A stretch of 64,000 nt of DNA from Rhizobium sp. G21 (GCF_014158035.1 NZ_JACFXW010000001.1:2356001-2420000); one strand, 5' to 3'. Shown: positions 9,320 to 18,556, numbered from the stretch's first letter. Made by a program: numbers and translations. Notes: generated by a model from the sequence alone, not told the origin.

Positions 9320-9583
9320 ATGACAGACCGTTTTGAAACCACCGTCGCTTCGCTCAACGGCCCGGCCATTCACGCTTTTCCGGTGACGCCCGACGATGCG
9401 GCGGCGCTTCCGGAAACGACCCGAGCCCTCTATGTGGGTTCGAGCGGGGCGGTGACCGCCGAACTGCAATCCGGCGCGGTGGCTACATTCGCAGCGCTTG
9501 CGGCCGGCTCGATCCTGCCGGCGCGGATCGTGCGCGTGCTGGCAACGGGCACGACGGCGAGCAGCCTCGTGGGTCTGGTGTGA
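9320..9583 (+). CDS. orphan spike base protein-like small protein (RCAP_Rcc01079 family)
   Basis: An 87-residue protein starting at an ATG with AAGGAG eight bases upstream. Features: A-F-x-V-T-P-D-D-A near residue 20, R-A-L-Y-V-G-S-S-G-A-V-T-A near residue 40, A-G-S-I-L-P-A-R-I and V-L-A-T-G-T-T-A-S-S-L-V-G-L at the C-terminus. From memory this pattern matches the family named after the base of the head spike of the Rhodobacter capsulatus gene transfer agent. No capsid, tail or GTA gene is nearby. It lies between divergent xseA and a convergent membrane protein gene. Assignment rests on recall of the motif only. Confidence 0.65.
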   Translation: MTDRFETTVASLNGPAIHAFPVTPDDAAALPETTRALYVGSSGAVTAELQSGAVATFAALAAGSILPARIVRVLATGTTASSLVGLV

Positions 9584-9587
9584 AACG

Positions 9588-11438
9588 CTAGCGGATCACG
9601 CGAAAGATCTTCATGCGCGGGTCGCCCGAGGCTTCCACCGGTTCGAGGAATTCGGGGATTTCGCCGCGGGCGAGCCGCGCCCAGAAGCCGTTGGGGAATT
9701 TTTCCTTGAGCGTTTCCACCTGCGGATCGTCCATGCACAGCAGCACATAGCCGACCTTGTCTTCCTCCATCAGCGCCGCAGCGATGGCGGGGTCTGATGT
9801 CGCCATCTTCAAGCCGTCGAGCAGGCCCTTGGCGTTGCGATGGTAATTGCCTGTGATGACGGCATGCGGCGTGAAGCGGAGGATGGCCGGGCCGGCATTG
9901 AAGGCCGTGAGAATGCGGCCAGGCGGCAGCTTAGAAACCTCCGCCAAACTTTCCTTGCGGATGCAGGCGGGCTTATCCTCATCCTCTTTTTCCTCCGACG
10001 AAGCGCCGGACACACTGTTGACCGCGATCGTCACGGCCGCGCCGGAAAAGGCCCAGACCGAGGGCACGCTCGCCAGGGCGGCGAGAATGAAGGCGATGGC
10101 GGCTTTGGGCTCATTGCGATGGGCGAGATAATGAGCGCGGAGATCGGCGACGATCACCGAAAGCGGCAGAACAGACAGTAGATTGGTGAAGATCATGCCG
10201 CGCACCTGAATGGCGCTGACGATCCATGAGATGGCGATCAGGCCGGCCAACAGACTATAGGCGAGAGCCTGCTCGCCGCGCCAAACCCGGAACAGGGCGA
10301 CCCCGAGCGCGATGAGGCCGACGCCGTAAATGCCGCCGATCGCATCGGGACTGACTTCGAACTGCTTGCCGATCGGCTGCGCCTCGGAAATGCTGCCGAG
10401 CCAGAGGTCCTGCACCATGGGATCGAGGCTCGACAAGGGATTGCCGAGGCATTCCGGCGCGACGAAAAGCGCCACAAGGCCGGCCAGCGCGCCGAGAAGG
10501 GCGAGCGATCCCCAGCGCCAAAGCGGGCCGCGTTGCGACGCAAAACCGGCCGCCGCAGCGAGGCCCGCGCCGCCGATCAGGGCGATCGACAGAAATCCGA
10601 TCGACAGCGTGTCGCAGGTGACGCGGCCCCACAAGGCGTGCGGCGTGGTCGCGAAAAAGAACAATGCCGCAAAGCCTGCAAAAGCGACACCAAAGGCGAT
10701 CGCGGCGCGGCGATAATCCTGCCCGCGCACGGCCCAGACGAGTGCGACGCCCATGGCCGCAACCGCAATCAGCGGCGTGGTTTCGGCGCCGATCGCAAGC
10801 GCGAAGGCGGATAGGCCGCCGGCGGCCGCGAAAGACCGAGCCCGCGCCTGGGGATCGAGAAGGCAGGCGGCCAAAAGCGCAACCACGGCCAGTTGCACAT
10901 TGTGATGATCGAGCCCGCCGGGCCGGAAGCGCATCATGGTGAAGAGGAACATGAATCCGAGAGCGAGCCCGATCACCACCGCCGGCTTGCCGCCGAGCCG
11001 ATAGGCGCCGAGGCCGATACCCGCCATCAAGGGCAGGATCAGCGCGAGCGGCCAGACAAAGGCGGCGGCAGCCTCCGCCGTGTCGGGGCTCACAAACAGG
11101 CCGAACAGCAGGATCAGGCCACCGATCGGCGCATCGACGAAGCGCGACCAATGCATCAGCATGCCGCCGGGCGGGCCCATGCGATATTGATGCAGGTCGA
11201 ACCAACTCTGGCCGCCGAGCCAATCGCGCACTTCCACCAGCCGCATCACGTCGTCGGGGTCGGGTCCGATATAATCCGTGTAGGTCGACAGATGCGCGCC
11301 GATCTGCGCGGCGATGGCGAGAGCCGAAAAGAGCAGGACGATGCGCAGGAGCCAGCCGGCTCCGGCGCGCTCGGCGTCAGCCCGGAAGCTTTCCAGAAAC
11401 TTGGGGGAAGTCATCGCTTCTTTACCGTTTTCAGACAT
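9588..11438 (-). CDS. polytopic membrane protein, probable GT-C-type glycosyltransferase
   Basis: About 616 residues with roughly a dozen hydrophobic segments in the first 430 residues and a soluble C-terminal domain. The first periplasmic loop has Y-I-G-P-D-P-D-D-V-M-R with an acidic D-D pair, and a later H-H-N region follows R-F-R-P-G-G-L-D. This arrangement resembles STT3/ArnT-type GT-C enzymes that use polyprenyl-phosphate sugars. It is divergent from a GT2/GtrA pair, which supports an envelope glycosylation role. The start at 11438 is uncertain; an ATG eight codons later is an alternative. Confidence 0.7.
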   Translation of the reverse strand: MSENGKEAMTSPKFLESFRADAERAGAGWLLRIVLLFSALAIAAQIGAHLSTYTDYIGPDPDDVMRLVEVRDWLGGQSWFDLHQYRMGPPGGMLMHWSRFVDAPIGGLILLFGLFVSPDTAEAAAAFVWPLALILPLMAGIGLGAYRLGGKPAVVIGLALGFMFLFTMMRFRPGGLDHHNVQLAVVALLAACLLDPQARARSFAAAGGLSAFALAIGAETTPLIAVAAMGVALVWAVRGQDYRRAAIAFGVAFAGFAALFFFATTPHALWGRVTCDTLSIGFLSIALIGGAGLAAAAGFASQRGPLWRWGSLALLGALAGLVALFVAPECLGNPLSSLDPMVQDLWLGSISEAQPIGKQFEVSPDAIGGIYGVGLIALGVALFRVWRGEQALAYSLLAGLIAISWIVSAIQVRGMIFTNLLSVLPLSVIVADLRAHYLAHRNEPKAAIAFILAALASVPSVWAFSGAAVTIAVNSVSGASSEEKEDEDKPACIRKESLAEVSKLPPGRILTAFNAGPAILRFTPHAVITGNYHRNAKGLLDGLKMATSDPAIAAALMEEDKVGYVLLCMDDPQVETLKEKFPNGFWARLARGEIPEFLEPVEASGDPRMKIFRVIR

Positions 11439-11551
11439 ATGCCCGCCGCCCGAGCGCGAAAGACTATTCGAGCGAAACCTAAGCTTAACCTTCTCAAGAA
11501 AGAGTAAAGCCATTGAGGAGCCCGACCGCCGGTCGCCGGCGAGGAGCACGC

Positions 11552-12549
11552 ATGAACGACGATCTCGACATCGCAGTCCTGATACCCTGCTACAATGAAT
11601 CGCTGACGATCGGCGATGTCGTGCGCGGCTTTCGCCAGGCGTTGCCTTCGGCCCGCATCTATGTCTATGACAACAATTCCCGCGACGACACCGCGCTTCG
11701 CGCCGCGCTTGCCGGCGCGACCGTGTTTCGCGAACGCCGCCAGGGCAAGGGCAATGTCGTGCGCCGCATGTTCGCCGACATCGACGCCGACATCTATCTG
11801 ATGGCGGACGGCGACGGCACATATGCGCCTGAGGACGCCGAAAACCTCATCACCACGCTGGTGACCGAGCGCGCCGACATGGTGGTCGGCACGCGCCGCG
11901 ACGTGACCCGCGACGCCGGCCGCCAGGGCCACGCCTTCGGAAACAAGATCTTCAACACGCTCTACCGCTCGCTGTTCGGCAAGGATTTCACCGACATCTT
12001 CTCCGGCTATCGCGCCTTCTCGCGCCGCTTCGCCAAGAGCTTCCCCGCCGTCTCCAACGGCTTCGAGATCGAGACGGAAATGTCGGTGCACGCCTCCAGG
12101 CTGAGACTGCCGGTGATCGAGCTCGAACTCGATTACGGTCGACGTCCCGAGGGTTCGTTCTCGAAGCTCTCGACCTTCGGCGACGGCGGCAAGATCCTGT
12201 TCATGTTCGCCATGCTGATGAAGGAAGTCCGGCCCTTCGCCTTCTATTTCGCGATTTCCTCGGCATTGCTGGCGGCGTCGCTGACCTTCATGACGCCGGT
12301 TTTGATCGAATACGCCCAGACCGGGCTCGTGCCGCGCATGCCGACCTGGGTGTTTTCGATGGTGCTGCTGATCATGTCGGGCATGACGTTCACGGCCGGC
12401 TTGATCCTCGACAGTCTGGCCCGATCGCGCGCCGAACTCCTGCGCATCCATTATATGGATCTGCCGGCGCTGTCCGAAATCCGCCGCCGCCCCGCTCCCG
12501 CCGAGCCGGCCCCTCGCCTGTGCGCGCCGCCCGCAAGAGAGCGGCGTGA
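11552..12549 (+). CDS. family 2 glycosyltransferase with C-terminal membrane segments, frame broken near 12510
   Basis: Starts at an ATG with GAGGAG six bases upstream. The GT-A domain (residues 6-220) has V-L-I-P-C-Y-N-E and the nucleotide/metal motif A-D-G-D-G-T-Y; two hydrophobic segments (about 230-255 and 275-300) follow. It is similar in layout to DPM1/polyprenyl-phosphate glycosyltransferases such as ArnC/GtrB. Read literally, the frame runs out of phase through gtrA to 12982. One extra C in the CCCC at 12510-12513 gives the ending A-A-R-K-R-A-A and a TGA at 12547 overlapping the GTG of the next gene, the expected translational coupling. Confidence 0.85.
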
Positions 12550-12920
12550 AACGGCTGTTTTTCTTCACTGTGGCCGGCGGCCTCGGCTTCGTCTCCGACG
12601 CCGGCATGCTGGCGCTGTTGATCTGGGCGACGCCGATCGGCCCCTTCGGGGCGCGCGTCGTCGCGATCGCTTTCGCCATGTGCGTGACCTGGATTTTCAA
12701 TCGCAGCCTGACCTTCGGCAAAAGCGGTCGGTCCCTGGCTTCGGAAGGCGCGCGTTACGGCGGGGTCGGCCTTGTCTCCGCGCTCGCCAACTACGCCATC
12801 TATTCGGCGATTCTACTTGGTTTTCCCGGGCTCTACCCCGTCATCGCCGCGGCGATTGCCTCGGTCGCGGCGATGGGCTTGTCCTGGTTCGGTTATTCGC
12901 GCCTGGTGTTCGGACGCTGA
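12546..12920 (+). CDS. GtrA family membrane protein
   Basis: A 124-residue protein with four predicted membrane helices and the GtrA landmarks: F-F-F-T-V-A-G-G-L-G-F-V-S-D at the start, W-I-F-N-R-S-L-T-F in the middle and S-W-F-G-Y-S-R-L-V-F at the end. GtrA proteins are thought to flip polyprenyl-linked sugars. The GTG start lies in the end of the GT2 gene, so both are co-translated; together with the divergent polytopic protein they would make and use a lipid-linked sugar. Confidence 0.9.
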   Translation: MKRLFFFTVAGGLGFVSDAGMLALLIWATPIGPFGARVVAIAFAMCVTWIFNRSLTFGKSGRSLASEGARYGGVGLVSALANYAIYSAILLGFPGLYPVIAAAIASVAAMGLSWFGYSRLVFGR

Positions 12921-12929
12921 GCCGCCGCC

Positions 12930-13916
12930 TCAGACGGTTTCCCAGCCGTCCTTTTCCGAGGCGCGATAGATCGCGTCTATGACTTTCTGGTTCAGCTTGG
13001 AATTTTCCAGCGTCACCACCTCGGCCTCGCCGCCCATGGCCGCGCGGGCGAAAGCTTCAGCCTCCAAGCGGTACTGACGGCAATCCTGATAGCGGAAATG
13101 CTGGGATTGCGAATGGTTCTGGTTGGTGAGTTCGATCTCTTCGGCGCCGTAGCGATCGGCGTTGAAGGGCGACTTCACTTCGATGAAGCCCTTGTCGCCG
13201 TGGAAAACCATGATCTGGCGGGCGGCGAGCTGGGTGGAGATGTAGAAGCTCAGCTCGAAATCGCCGAAATCCGCCCTGACCGACGAGAAGATGTCGGTGC
13301 CGAATTCCGGATCGCGCTCGGTCGTCGCCTGGATGCGCAAGGGCTCCATGCCGGTCGAGAAACGGGTGGTGATGGTGGGATAGACGCCGATATCGGGAAG
13401 TCCGCCGCCGCCGAGCGCCGGGATGTTGCGCATATTGCCGGGATCGCGGTTGAAATATGTGAAGGCGCCCTGCACGAAGCGCAGCTTGCCGATCGCGCCT
13501 TCGGCCAGGAGTTCGCGCACCTTCCGCCAGACCGGCGAATAGGTGACCATATAGGCTTCCGACACCAGCACCTTGTTGCGGTCGCGGGCGGCGATCAGCT
13601 GGTCGATGTCGTCGGCTTTGAGCGCGATCGGCTTCTCGCAGAGCACATGCTTGCCGGCGTCCGCCGCCTTGATCGTCCATTCGACATGCTGGGAGGTCGG
13701 CAGCGGGATATAGACCGCGTCGATCGCGTCGGAGGCCAGCATCTCTTCATAGGAGCCGAAGGCGTGCGGCGCGCCGAAACGGTCTGCCATGGCGCGGGCG
13801 CTGTCGAGATTGCGGCTGGCGACGGCGGTGACGACGCAGTTTTCCGCGTCCTGAATGGCGGGCACGACCAGCTCGCGGCCGATCCGCGCCGTGGAAACAA
13901 TACCGAAACGCAACAT
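12930..13916 (-). CDS. Gfo/Idh/MocA family oxidoreductase
   Basis: A 328-residue dehydrogenase with an N-terminal Rossmann fold ([10 protein letters not shown]), the Y-I-P-L-P-T-S-Q-H segment, the signature C-E-K-P-I-A-L-K containing the catalytic Lys, and the P-D-I-G-V-Y-P-T region of the substrate domain. It uses NAD(P) on a sugar, inositol or similar polyol; the substrate cannot be read from sequence. GGGAGAG precedes the start at 13916. It is convergent with gtrA with a nine-base gap, so a link to the glycosylation genes is not shown. Confidence 0.9.
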   Translation of the reverse strand: MLRFGIVSTARIGRELVVPAIQDAENCVVTAVASRNLDSARAMADRFGAPHAFGSYEEMLASDAIDAVYIPLPTSQHVEWTIKAADAGKHVLCEKPIALKADDIDQLIAARDRNKVLVSEAYMVTYSPVWRKVRELLAEGAIGKLRFVQGAFTYFNRDPGNMRNIPALGGGGLPDIGVYPTITTRFSTGMEPLRIQATTERDPEFGTDIFSSVRADFGDFELSFYISTQLAARQIMVFHGDKGFIEVKSPFNADRYGAEEIELTNQNHSQSQHFRYQDCRQYRLEAEAFARAAMGGEAEVVTLENSKLNQKVIDAIYRASEKDGWETV

Positions 13917-13973
13917 GTCTCTCTCCCTGTCTTTGGTTTGCGCCGGACCATACGGCGCAAATGTCAGGAAGAA

Positions 13974-14006
13974 AAGAGACGGCCTCGCAGGGGAATGCCG
14001 TCTCTT
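13974..14006 (-). terminator. hairpin terminator after the MhqD-like hydrolase
   Basis: A ten-base perfect stem (AAGAGACGGC / GCCGTCTCTT) with a 13-base loop lies about 20 bases beyond the hydrolase stop on the minus strand. The stem ends in an AAGA/TCTT run but has little T-tract after it. Confidence 0.55.
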
Positions 14007-14027
14007 CATGGCGTTGGCAAAGCTTTG

Positions 14028-14621
14028 TCAGGCGAAGAAGCGCGTCAACGCCTCGACTTCCTGCGGCCTGAGTTCATGGCCGCCGGAATGCCAGACGATG
14101 GAAGCTTCCGCGCCGTGGCTTTCCAGATAGGCCTGCAGGCGCTGGGTCAGCGGGGCCGGGCAGATCGGATCGCGCTCGCCGGCGGTGATCAACGTTTTGA
14201 CGCCCTTGAGCCCCGGCTGCGGCTGCGGCGCAAACGGGATCAGCGGATGCAGAAGGCCTGCGCGTTCGAACAGGCCGCCTTTCTCGATCAGGAGATTGGC
14301 GAGGATATTGGCGCCGTTCGAATAGCCGAAACCGTAGACGGCGGAGGCCTGATGCTCCTGCTTCATCCGTTCGACGAAGGCCGCCATCTTGTCGGTGGCG
14401 CGCGCCAGGTCGGCCATGTCGTAGACGCCCTCGCCGGTACGGCGAAAGAAGCGCGCCGCGCCGTGTTCGGAGACATCGCCGCGCGGCGACACGATGGTCG
14501 CCCCGGGCATGAGATCGCCGGCGAAATCGAAGAACTGGTTTTCATCGCCGCCCGTGCCGTGAAAGGCGAACAGGATCGGCGATCCGGGCGCGCCGGCCCG
14601 GATCCTGTGCTGATAGTCCAT
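14028..14621 (-). CDS. alpha/beta hydrolase, MhqD-like carboxylesterase/phospholipase
   Basis: A 197-residue alpha/beta hydrolase. It has F-H-G-T-G-G (oxyanion hole), the nucleophile elbow G-Y-S-N-G-A-N with Ser, an acidic residue in T-A-G-E-R-D-P and the catalytic His in S-G-G-H-E-L. It follows the ring-cleaving dioxygenase gene by three bases. The same pairing (dioxygenase plus hydrolase) is MhqO-MhqD in Bacillus, where it confers resistance to hydroquinones and quinones. A role in detoxifying quinone-like electrophiles is inferred from that context. Confidence 0.85.
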   Translation of the reverse strand: MDYQHRIRAGAPGSPILFAFHGTGGDENQFFDFAGDLMPGATIVSPRGDVSEHGAARFFRRTGEGVYDMADLARATDKMAAFVERMKQEHQASAVYGFGYSNGANILANLLIEKGGLFERAGLLHPLIPFAPQPQPGLKGVKTLITAGERDPICPAPLTQRLQAYLESHGAEASIVWHSGGHELRPQEVEALTRFFA

Positions 14622-14624
14622 GGT

Positions 14625-15560
14625 TCAATCCTCCAGCTTTTCGAGATGCTGGGCGAGAATCGGACGCAGATGCTTGTGCTGCTGCGGCAGTTTCAGATCG
14701 GCGCCGAGCGTGGCGACGTCCTCGTCGCGGGTGAAGCCCGGCTCATTGGTGGCGATTTCGAACAGCACGCCGCCCGGCGTGCGGAAATAGATCGCCCAGA
14801 AGTAATCGCGGTCGATCACCGGGGTGACGTGATAGCCGGTGTCCATCAGCGCTTTGCGCACTTCCAGCTGCTTGGCGCGGTTTTCGACCGCGAAAGCGAC
14901 GTGATGGACCGAGCCCGCGCCCTGCAGGCTTCTGTTGATATTGGGCATGGTTTCGAGATCGACGGTGGAGGCTTCGTTGCCGCCGGGCACGATGAGCTGA
15001 CTGACGACGCCGTCCTTCCGGTCGAGTTCCTGATAGCCCATATATTTCAACAGCTCGGCGGTGGCGCCTTCATCGCGCAGACGCATGGCCACCGAATGGA
15101 AGCCGCGAATGGCGTGATCGGCGTCGACGCCGTTCTCGGTCCAGGGCGCGCGGTCATCGCCGTCCACTTCCACCAGCGCGAAGCCGTCGCCATCGGGACC
15201 GGCGAAGTTCAGCCGCTTCTGGCCGAAGGTTTCCTCGGCCTGCAGACCATCGACGCCCTGGCTGGTCAGCCGGTCGGCCCAGTAGCCCAGCGCGCCCTTC
15301 GGCACGGAGAACACCGTGGTCCCGACTTCGCCCGTGCCGGGACGACCACGGCCGATATTGGGGAAGGGGAAATAGGTCATGACCGTGCCGGGCGTGCCGA
15401 GTTCGTCGCCGTAATAGAGGTGATAGACGTCGGGCGAGTCGAAATTCACCGTCTTCTTGACGCGGCGCAGGCCGAGCGTCTTGGTGAAGAAGTGATTGTT
15501 GACCGGGGCGCTGGCGGCCATGGAGGTGACGTGGTGAAGGCCCTTGATCTGGTCGAGCAT
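14625..15560 (-). CDS. ring-cleaving dioxygenase, VOC superfamily (MhqO-like)
   Basis: A 311-residue two-module vicinal-oxygen-chelate protein. Metal-binding positions are suggested by G-L-H-H-V-T near the start, G-S-V-H-H-V-A-F in the middle and P-G-G-V-L-F-E-I-A-T at the end, as in extradiol dioxygenases and MhqO/YdfO. It would open hydroquinone or catechol rings with Fe(II) and O2. The start at 15560 has AAGGA seven to eight bases upstream; the longer frame to 15686 is unlikely. It is the first gene of a two-gene operon with a dyad-symmetric site about 145 bases upstream. Confidence 0.9.
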   Translation of the reverse strand: MLDQIKGLHHVTSMAASAPVNNHFFTKTLGLRRVKKTVNFDSPDVYHLYYGDELGTPGTVMTYFPFPNIGRGRPGTGEVGTTVFSVPKGALGYWADRLTSQGVDGLQAEETFGQKRLNFAGPDGDGFALVEVDGDDRAPWTENGVDADHAIRGFHSVAMRLRDEGATAELLKYMGYQELDRKDGVVSQLIVPGGNEASTVDLETMPNINRSLQGAGSVHHVAFAVENRAKQLEVRKALMDTGYHVTPVIDRDYFWAIYFRTPGGVLFEIATNEPGFTRDEDVATLGADLKLPQQHKHLRPILAQHLEKLED

Positions 15561-15704
15561 GATGGCATCCTTTCCGGCGCTGAGGCCTGAATTTCGGGAG
15601 CGCCCAAGCGGCGATCCGTTCTGGAAGCCAATATGCTCCTGGCGCCCCGTTTCGGGTATCCCCTTCGGCAGGCACGGATTGTTCACAAAATAAAGACGAA
15701 AAAT

Positions 15705-15719
15705 TATCTTGAGGAGATA
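15705..15719. promoter_or_regulatory. candidate MarR-type operator upstream of the dioxygenase operon
   Basis: TATCT-TGAGG-AGATA is a perfect five-base inverted repeat in an AT-rich patch just before the dioxygenase transcript. It resembles, from memory, the TATCT...AGATA half-sites of MhqR operators. A MarR-family gene lies 0.9 kb further upstream on the same strand. Binding is inferred only. Confidence 0.45.
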
Positions 15720-15721
15720 TC

Positions 15722-16576
15722 TTATTTACAGTTCGGCCGTTTGTATCCGGTCGGCTGGCCGTAAAGCGTCGCGATCCGGTCGATGGCGTCATCCAGATGT
15801 TCGCGCGTCACGCTCATCGTATGGCCGTTGGCGTGCAGGAGTATGTCGCGATCCTCCATGATCCCCACATGGCCTTTCCAGAACACGAGATCGCCGCGCG
15901 TAACGTCGGCGCGCGTCAGCGCTTCGCCCGGCATCGCCGCCTGCTGGTCGGAATCGCGCGGCGCGGCGCGGCCGACCATCATCATCGAAAGCTGCACGAG
16001 GGCCGGAGCAATCCAGCCCGAAGCCGGTGCGTCCGCCCCAGAGATAAGGTGTTTCGAGAAAGCGGGCGGCGACATCGACATAGTCGTCGGAGATCGTCGC
16101 GCAGACCGGAGCGAGATGCCGGGCGATCACCGCGCCTTCGGTGGTGATGAGATAGCGGGTCCCGCGCGTCTCCGCCTCGCCCGTCACGGTCATGCGGCTG
16201 CCCATCGACACCGCCTCGACCGGCGGCCGCTTCATATCCGGCTCGGGATAGAGAAATGTGCGGGGAACGGTAACCCAATGCGTGGGCGCGGGCGCCGTGT
16301 CGATGATCGCCGCCTGCGGCAGATAGCCGACATAGTCGTCGAGATCCGATTTCACCCAGGCCCAGCCGTCGGCGACATCGAACACCCGGACTCCCTCCCC
16401 AGTATCAGTTCGGTGTCGAGGCCGCAGAAGACATCCGGCTTGGCCCTGAGAGCGATCCTGGGAACACGGACCTGCGCGGGCGCTCCGTTGGTGAAGCGCG
16501 CCGCATCGACGCGTCCCTGGAGCGACGCCTCGGCAAGATCAGGGCGGAAAGCGTGGATACGTCTGTCGAGCGCCAT
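15722..16576 (-). CDS. NlpC/P60 (C40) family cell-wall hydrolase, frame broken near 16397 and 16000
   Basis: Three overlapping frame pieces join into one protein of about 284 residues. The N-terminus is M-A-L-D-R-R, followed by an SH3-like region (A-D-G-W-A-W-V, D-Y-V-G-Y-L), then the C40 domain. The catalytic Cys is in L-D-C-S-G, the His in G-H-V-G-I-M and the third residue in L-H-A-N-G-H. An extra C at 16397-16400 and one fewer G at 16000-16002 restore the frame. Members cleave gamma-D-glutamyl peptide bonds in peptidoglycan. The gene starts 11 bases after the MarR-family gene, so the two are probably co-transcribed. Confidence 0.82.
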
Positions 16577-16587
16577 ATATCTATCCG

Positions 16588-16935
16588 TCAGGTGAGATCA
16601 CGAGCCTTGGCGATGATGACATCGCCGAATTTTTCCAGATAGACCGCGCCTGCCAGCGTACGCTTGATCAGCACATTGCGGCGGTCCTTGTCGTCCCTGA
16701 TGCGGTCGATCACGCCCATCGCGCCCATCGTGTCGAGCGCGCGGGTGACGACCGGCTTGGTGACGCCGAGCGTGGCGGCGAGCCCGCGCACCGTATGCGG
16801 CGGCGGGGTCAGATAGACATGCAGCAGAATGGCCATCTGGCGCATCGACAGATCGCCGTCGCCCGAACGCACCGCATCCACCGACACCGTATGCCAAAGT
16901 CCCAACGCCTGCGAGGCGGATAAGTCGACGGTCAC
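16588..16935 (-). CDS. MarR-family winged-helix transcriptional regulator
   Basis: A 115-residue protein with a winged-helix core: M-R-Q-M-A-I-L-L-H-V-Y, the recognition region L-G-V-T-K-P-V-V-T-R-A-L-D and the wing D-R-I-R-D-D-K-D-R-R-N. The short length fits compact MarR proteins common in Rhizobiales. The GTG start has GGAGG five bases upstream. It leads an operon with the NlpC/P60 gene and lies upstream of the quinone-detoxification pair, so it may bind the dyad at 15705; that is an inference. Confidence 0.8.
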   Translation of the reverse strand: MTVDLSASQALGLWHTVSVDAVRSGDGDLSMRQMAILLHVYLTPPPHTVRGLAATLGVTKPVVTRALDTMGAMGVIDRIRDDKDRRNVLIKRTLAGAVYLEKFGDVIIAKARDLT

Positions 16936-17018
16936 GCGCCCCTCCGGCGGGATTGTTTCGTAACCGTTTCATTCTTGACCAAACATGCCGCGCCCGCAAG
17001 CGCAGGCTTTGCCGAGGG

Positions 17019-18416
17019 TTAATCGGCGCGTCCCTTGCCGTCGAGCATGTCGAAGATGGCGCGGATCGCCTGCGCCTCGCCGCCGCCGGGGCAATGCGGG
17101 CGCTCGGTCTGCGTCCAGGCATAGATGTCGAAATGCGCCCAACTGCGGGTTTTCTTGACGAAGCGCTTGAGGAACAATGCCGCGGTGATTGCTCCCGCCA
17201 TGCCGCCCGCCGGCGCATTGGTCAGATCGGCGATCTTGGCGGTCACGTCCTTCTCATAGCCCTTGTAGAGCGGCAACCGCCAGATCGGGTCGTCGACCTC
17301 GAGACTCGACTCCATCAGTTGATGGGCGAGTTCTTCGTCGTCGGTGAAGTAGGGCGGAACGTCGGGGCCGAGCGCCACGCGGGCGGCGCCGGTCAGCGTC
17401 GCCATGTCGATCAGCAGATCCGGCTCGTCCTCGTCGGCCAGCGCCAGCGCGTCGGCGAGAATGAGCCGGCCTTCCGCGTCGGTATTGTCGATCTGCACGG
17501 TGAGGCCGGCGCGGCTGCGATAGATGTCGCCCGGACGAAAGGCGTTGCCGGAGATCGAATTCTCCGCCACCGGCACGATCACGGTGAGATCGATCTTGAG
17601 CTTGGCGTCCATGATCATGAGAGCGAGACCCAGCACATTGGCCGCGCCGCCCATATCCTTCTTCATCAGCGCCATCGAGGAGGACGGCTTGATGTCGAGG
17701 CCGCCGGTGTCGAAAGTGACGCCCTTGCCCACCAGCGTCACCCGCTTATGGCCTTTCTTGCCCCAACGCATCTTGAGAAGGCGCGGCGCCTGTTCGGAGG
17801 CGCGGCCGACGGCATGGATCAGCGGGAAATTCTCCTGCAGCAGCGCCTCGCCCCGCACGACCAGGACTTCAGCATGATAATGCGCGGCCAGGGCTCGGAA
17901 CGCGGCTTCGAGGGCATCCGGTCCCATGTCGTTCGCCGGCGTATTGATCAGGTCGCGCGCCAGGAAGACGCCGGCGAGCAGGCGCTTGACGCGGGCGGCG
18001 TCGGCGTCGGAGGGGATGAGCAGCGTCGGCGGATTGGACGAGCCGCTCTTGTATCTCTCGAAACGATAGCTTCCGAGACCGTAGCCCAGCGCCAAACGGT
18101 TCGCCGTCAGGGGCGCCGTCTCGATGTGCCATTCGCCGGCGGGCAGAATGCGTGGGAGCTTGCCGGTGAGATAGGGCGATTCCGAGGGATAGGCGCCGAG
18201 GCCGAACAGCGCGCCGCCGAGATGCCCGTCTTCGGTCGGCACCAGCAGCAGTGACCCGGCTTCCGCCTTGTAGCCCGACTTCCGCGCCCAGTCGAGCGCG
18301 ATCGGATCGACGAGACCCGTATCGATATGGGCCGGCGTCACCGCGAAAATCGGCAGCGTCTTGCCCAGCTTCGTGTTGAACGGTGTGGGACGCTCGATGA
18401 ATTGAAAGGGGGCCAT
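17019..18416 (-). CDS. M17 family leucyl aminopeptidase
   Basis: A 465-residue peptidase with the M17 hallmarks: V-G-K-G-V-T-F-D-T-G-G at residues 229-239 (Lys and Asp zinc ligands), K-K-D-M-G-G-A-A around 252 and the signature N-T-D-A-E-G-R-L at 311-318. It lacks nothing obvious in the catalytic set. The N-terminal domain is shorter and divergent relative to PepA, as in the alphaproteobacterial subgroup. It releases N-terminal residues from peptides using two zinc ions. It is divergent from tadD with a 140-base intergenic region. Confidence 0.93.
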   Translation of the reverse strand: MAPFQFIERPTPFNTKLGKTLPIFAVTPAHIDTGLVDPIALDWARKSGYKAEAGSLLLVPTEDGHLGGALFGLGAYPSESPYLTGKLPRILPAGEWHIETAPLTANRLALGYGLGSYRFERYKSGSSNPPTLLIPSDADAARVKRLLAGVFLARDLINTPANDMGPDALEAAFRALAAHYHAEVLVVRGEALLQENFPLIHAVGRASEQAPRLLKMRWGKKGHKRVTLVGKGVTFDTGGLDIKPSSSMALMKKDMGGAANVLGLALMIMDAKLKIDLTVIVPVAENSISGNAFRPGDIYRSRAGLTVQIDNTDAEGRLILADALALADEDEPDLLIDMATLTGAARVALGPDVPPYFTDDEELAHQLMESSLEVDDPIWRLPLYKGYEKDVTAKIADLTNAPAGGMAGAITAALFLKRFVKKTRSWAHFDIYAWTQTERPHCPGGGEAQAIRAIFDMLDGKGRAD

Positions 18417-18556
18417 TCACTGTCCTTGCGGGAATCGGGTGGTGTGGATTCGCCAAATTAACACTCTGTTAGGGTTAACAGACTATTGCTGGAGCGAAGG
18501 TTGCGGCGCTGGATTTTTCCCAGCCAAGCCGCAGATGTCGGCAAGAGGGCGATAGG

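Noticed and set aside
11513..12982. Apparent 489-residue fusion of the GT2 enzyme with a long C-terminal extension.
   Set aside because: The extension is the out-of-phase reading of gtrA; a one-base change gives a normal end overlapping the gtrA start.
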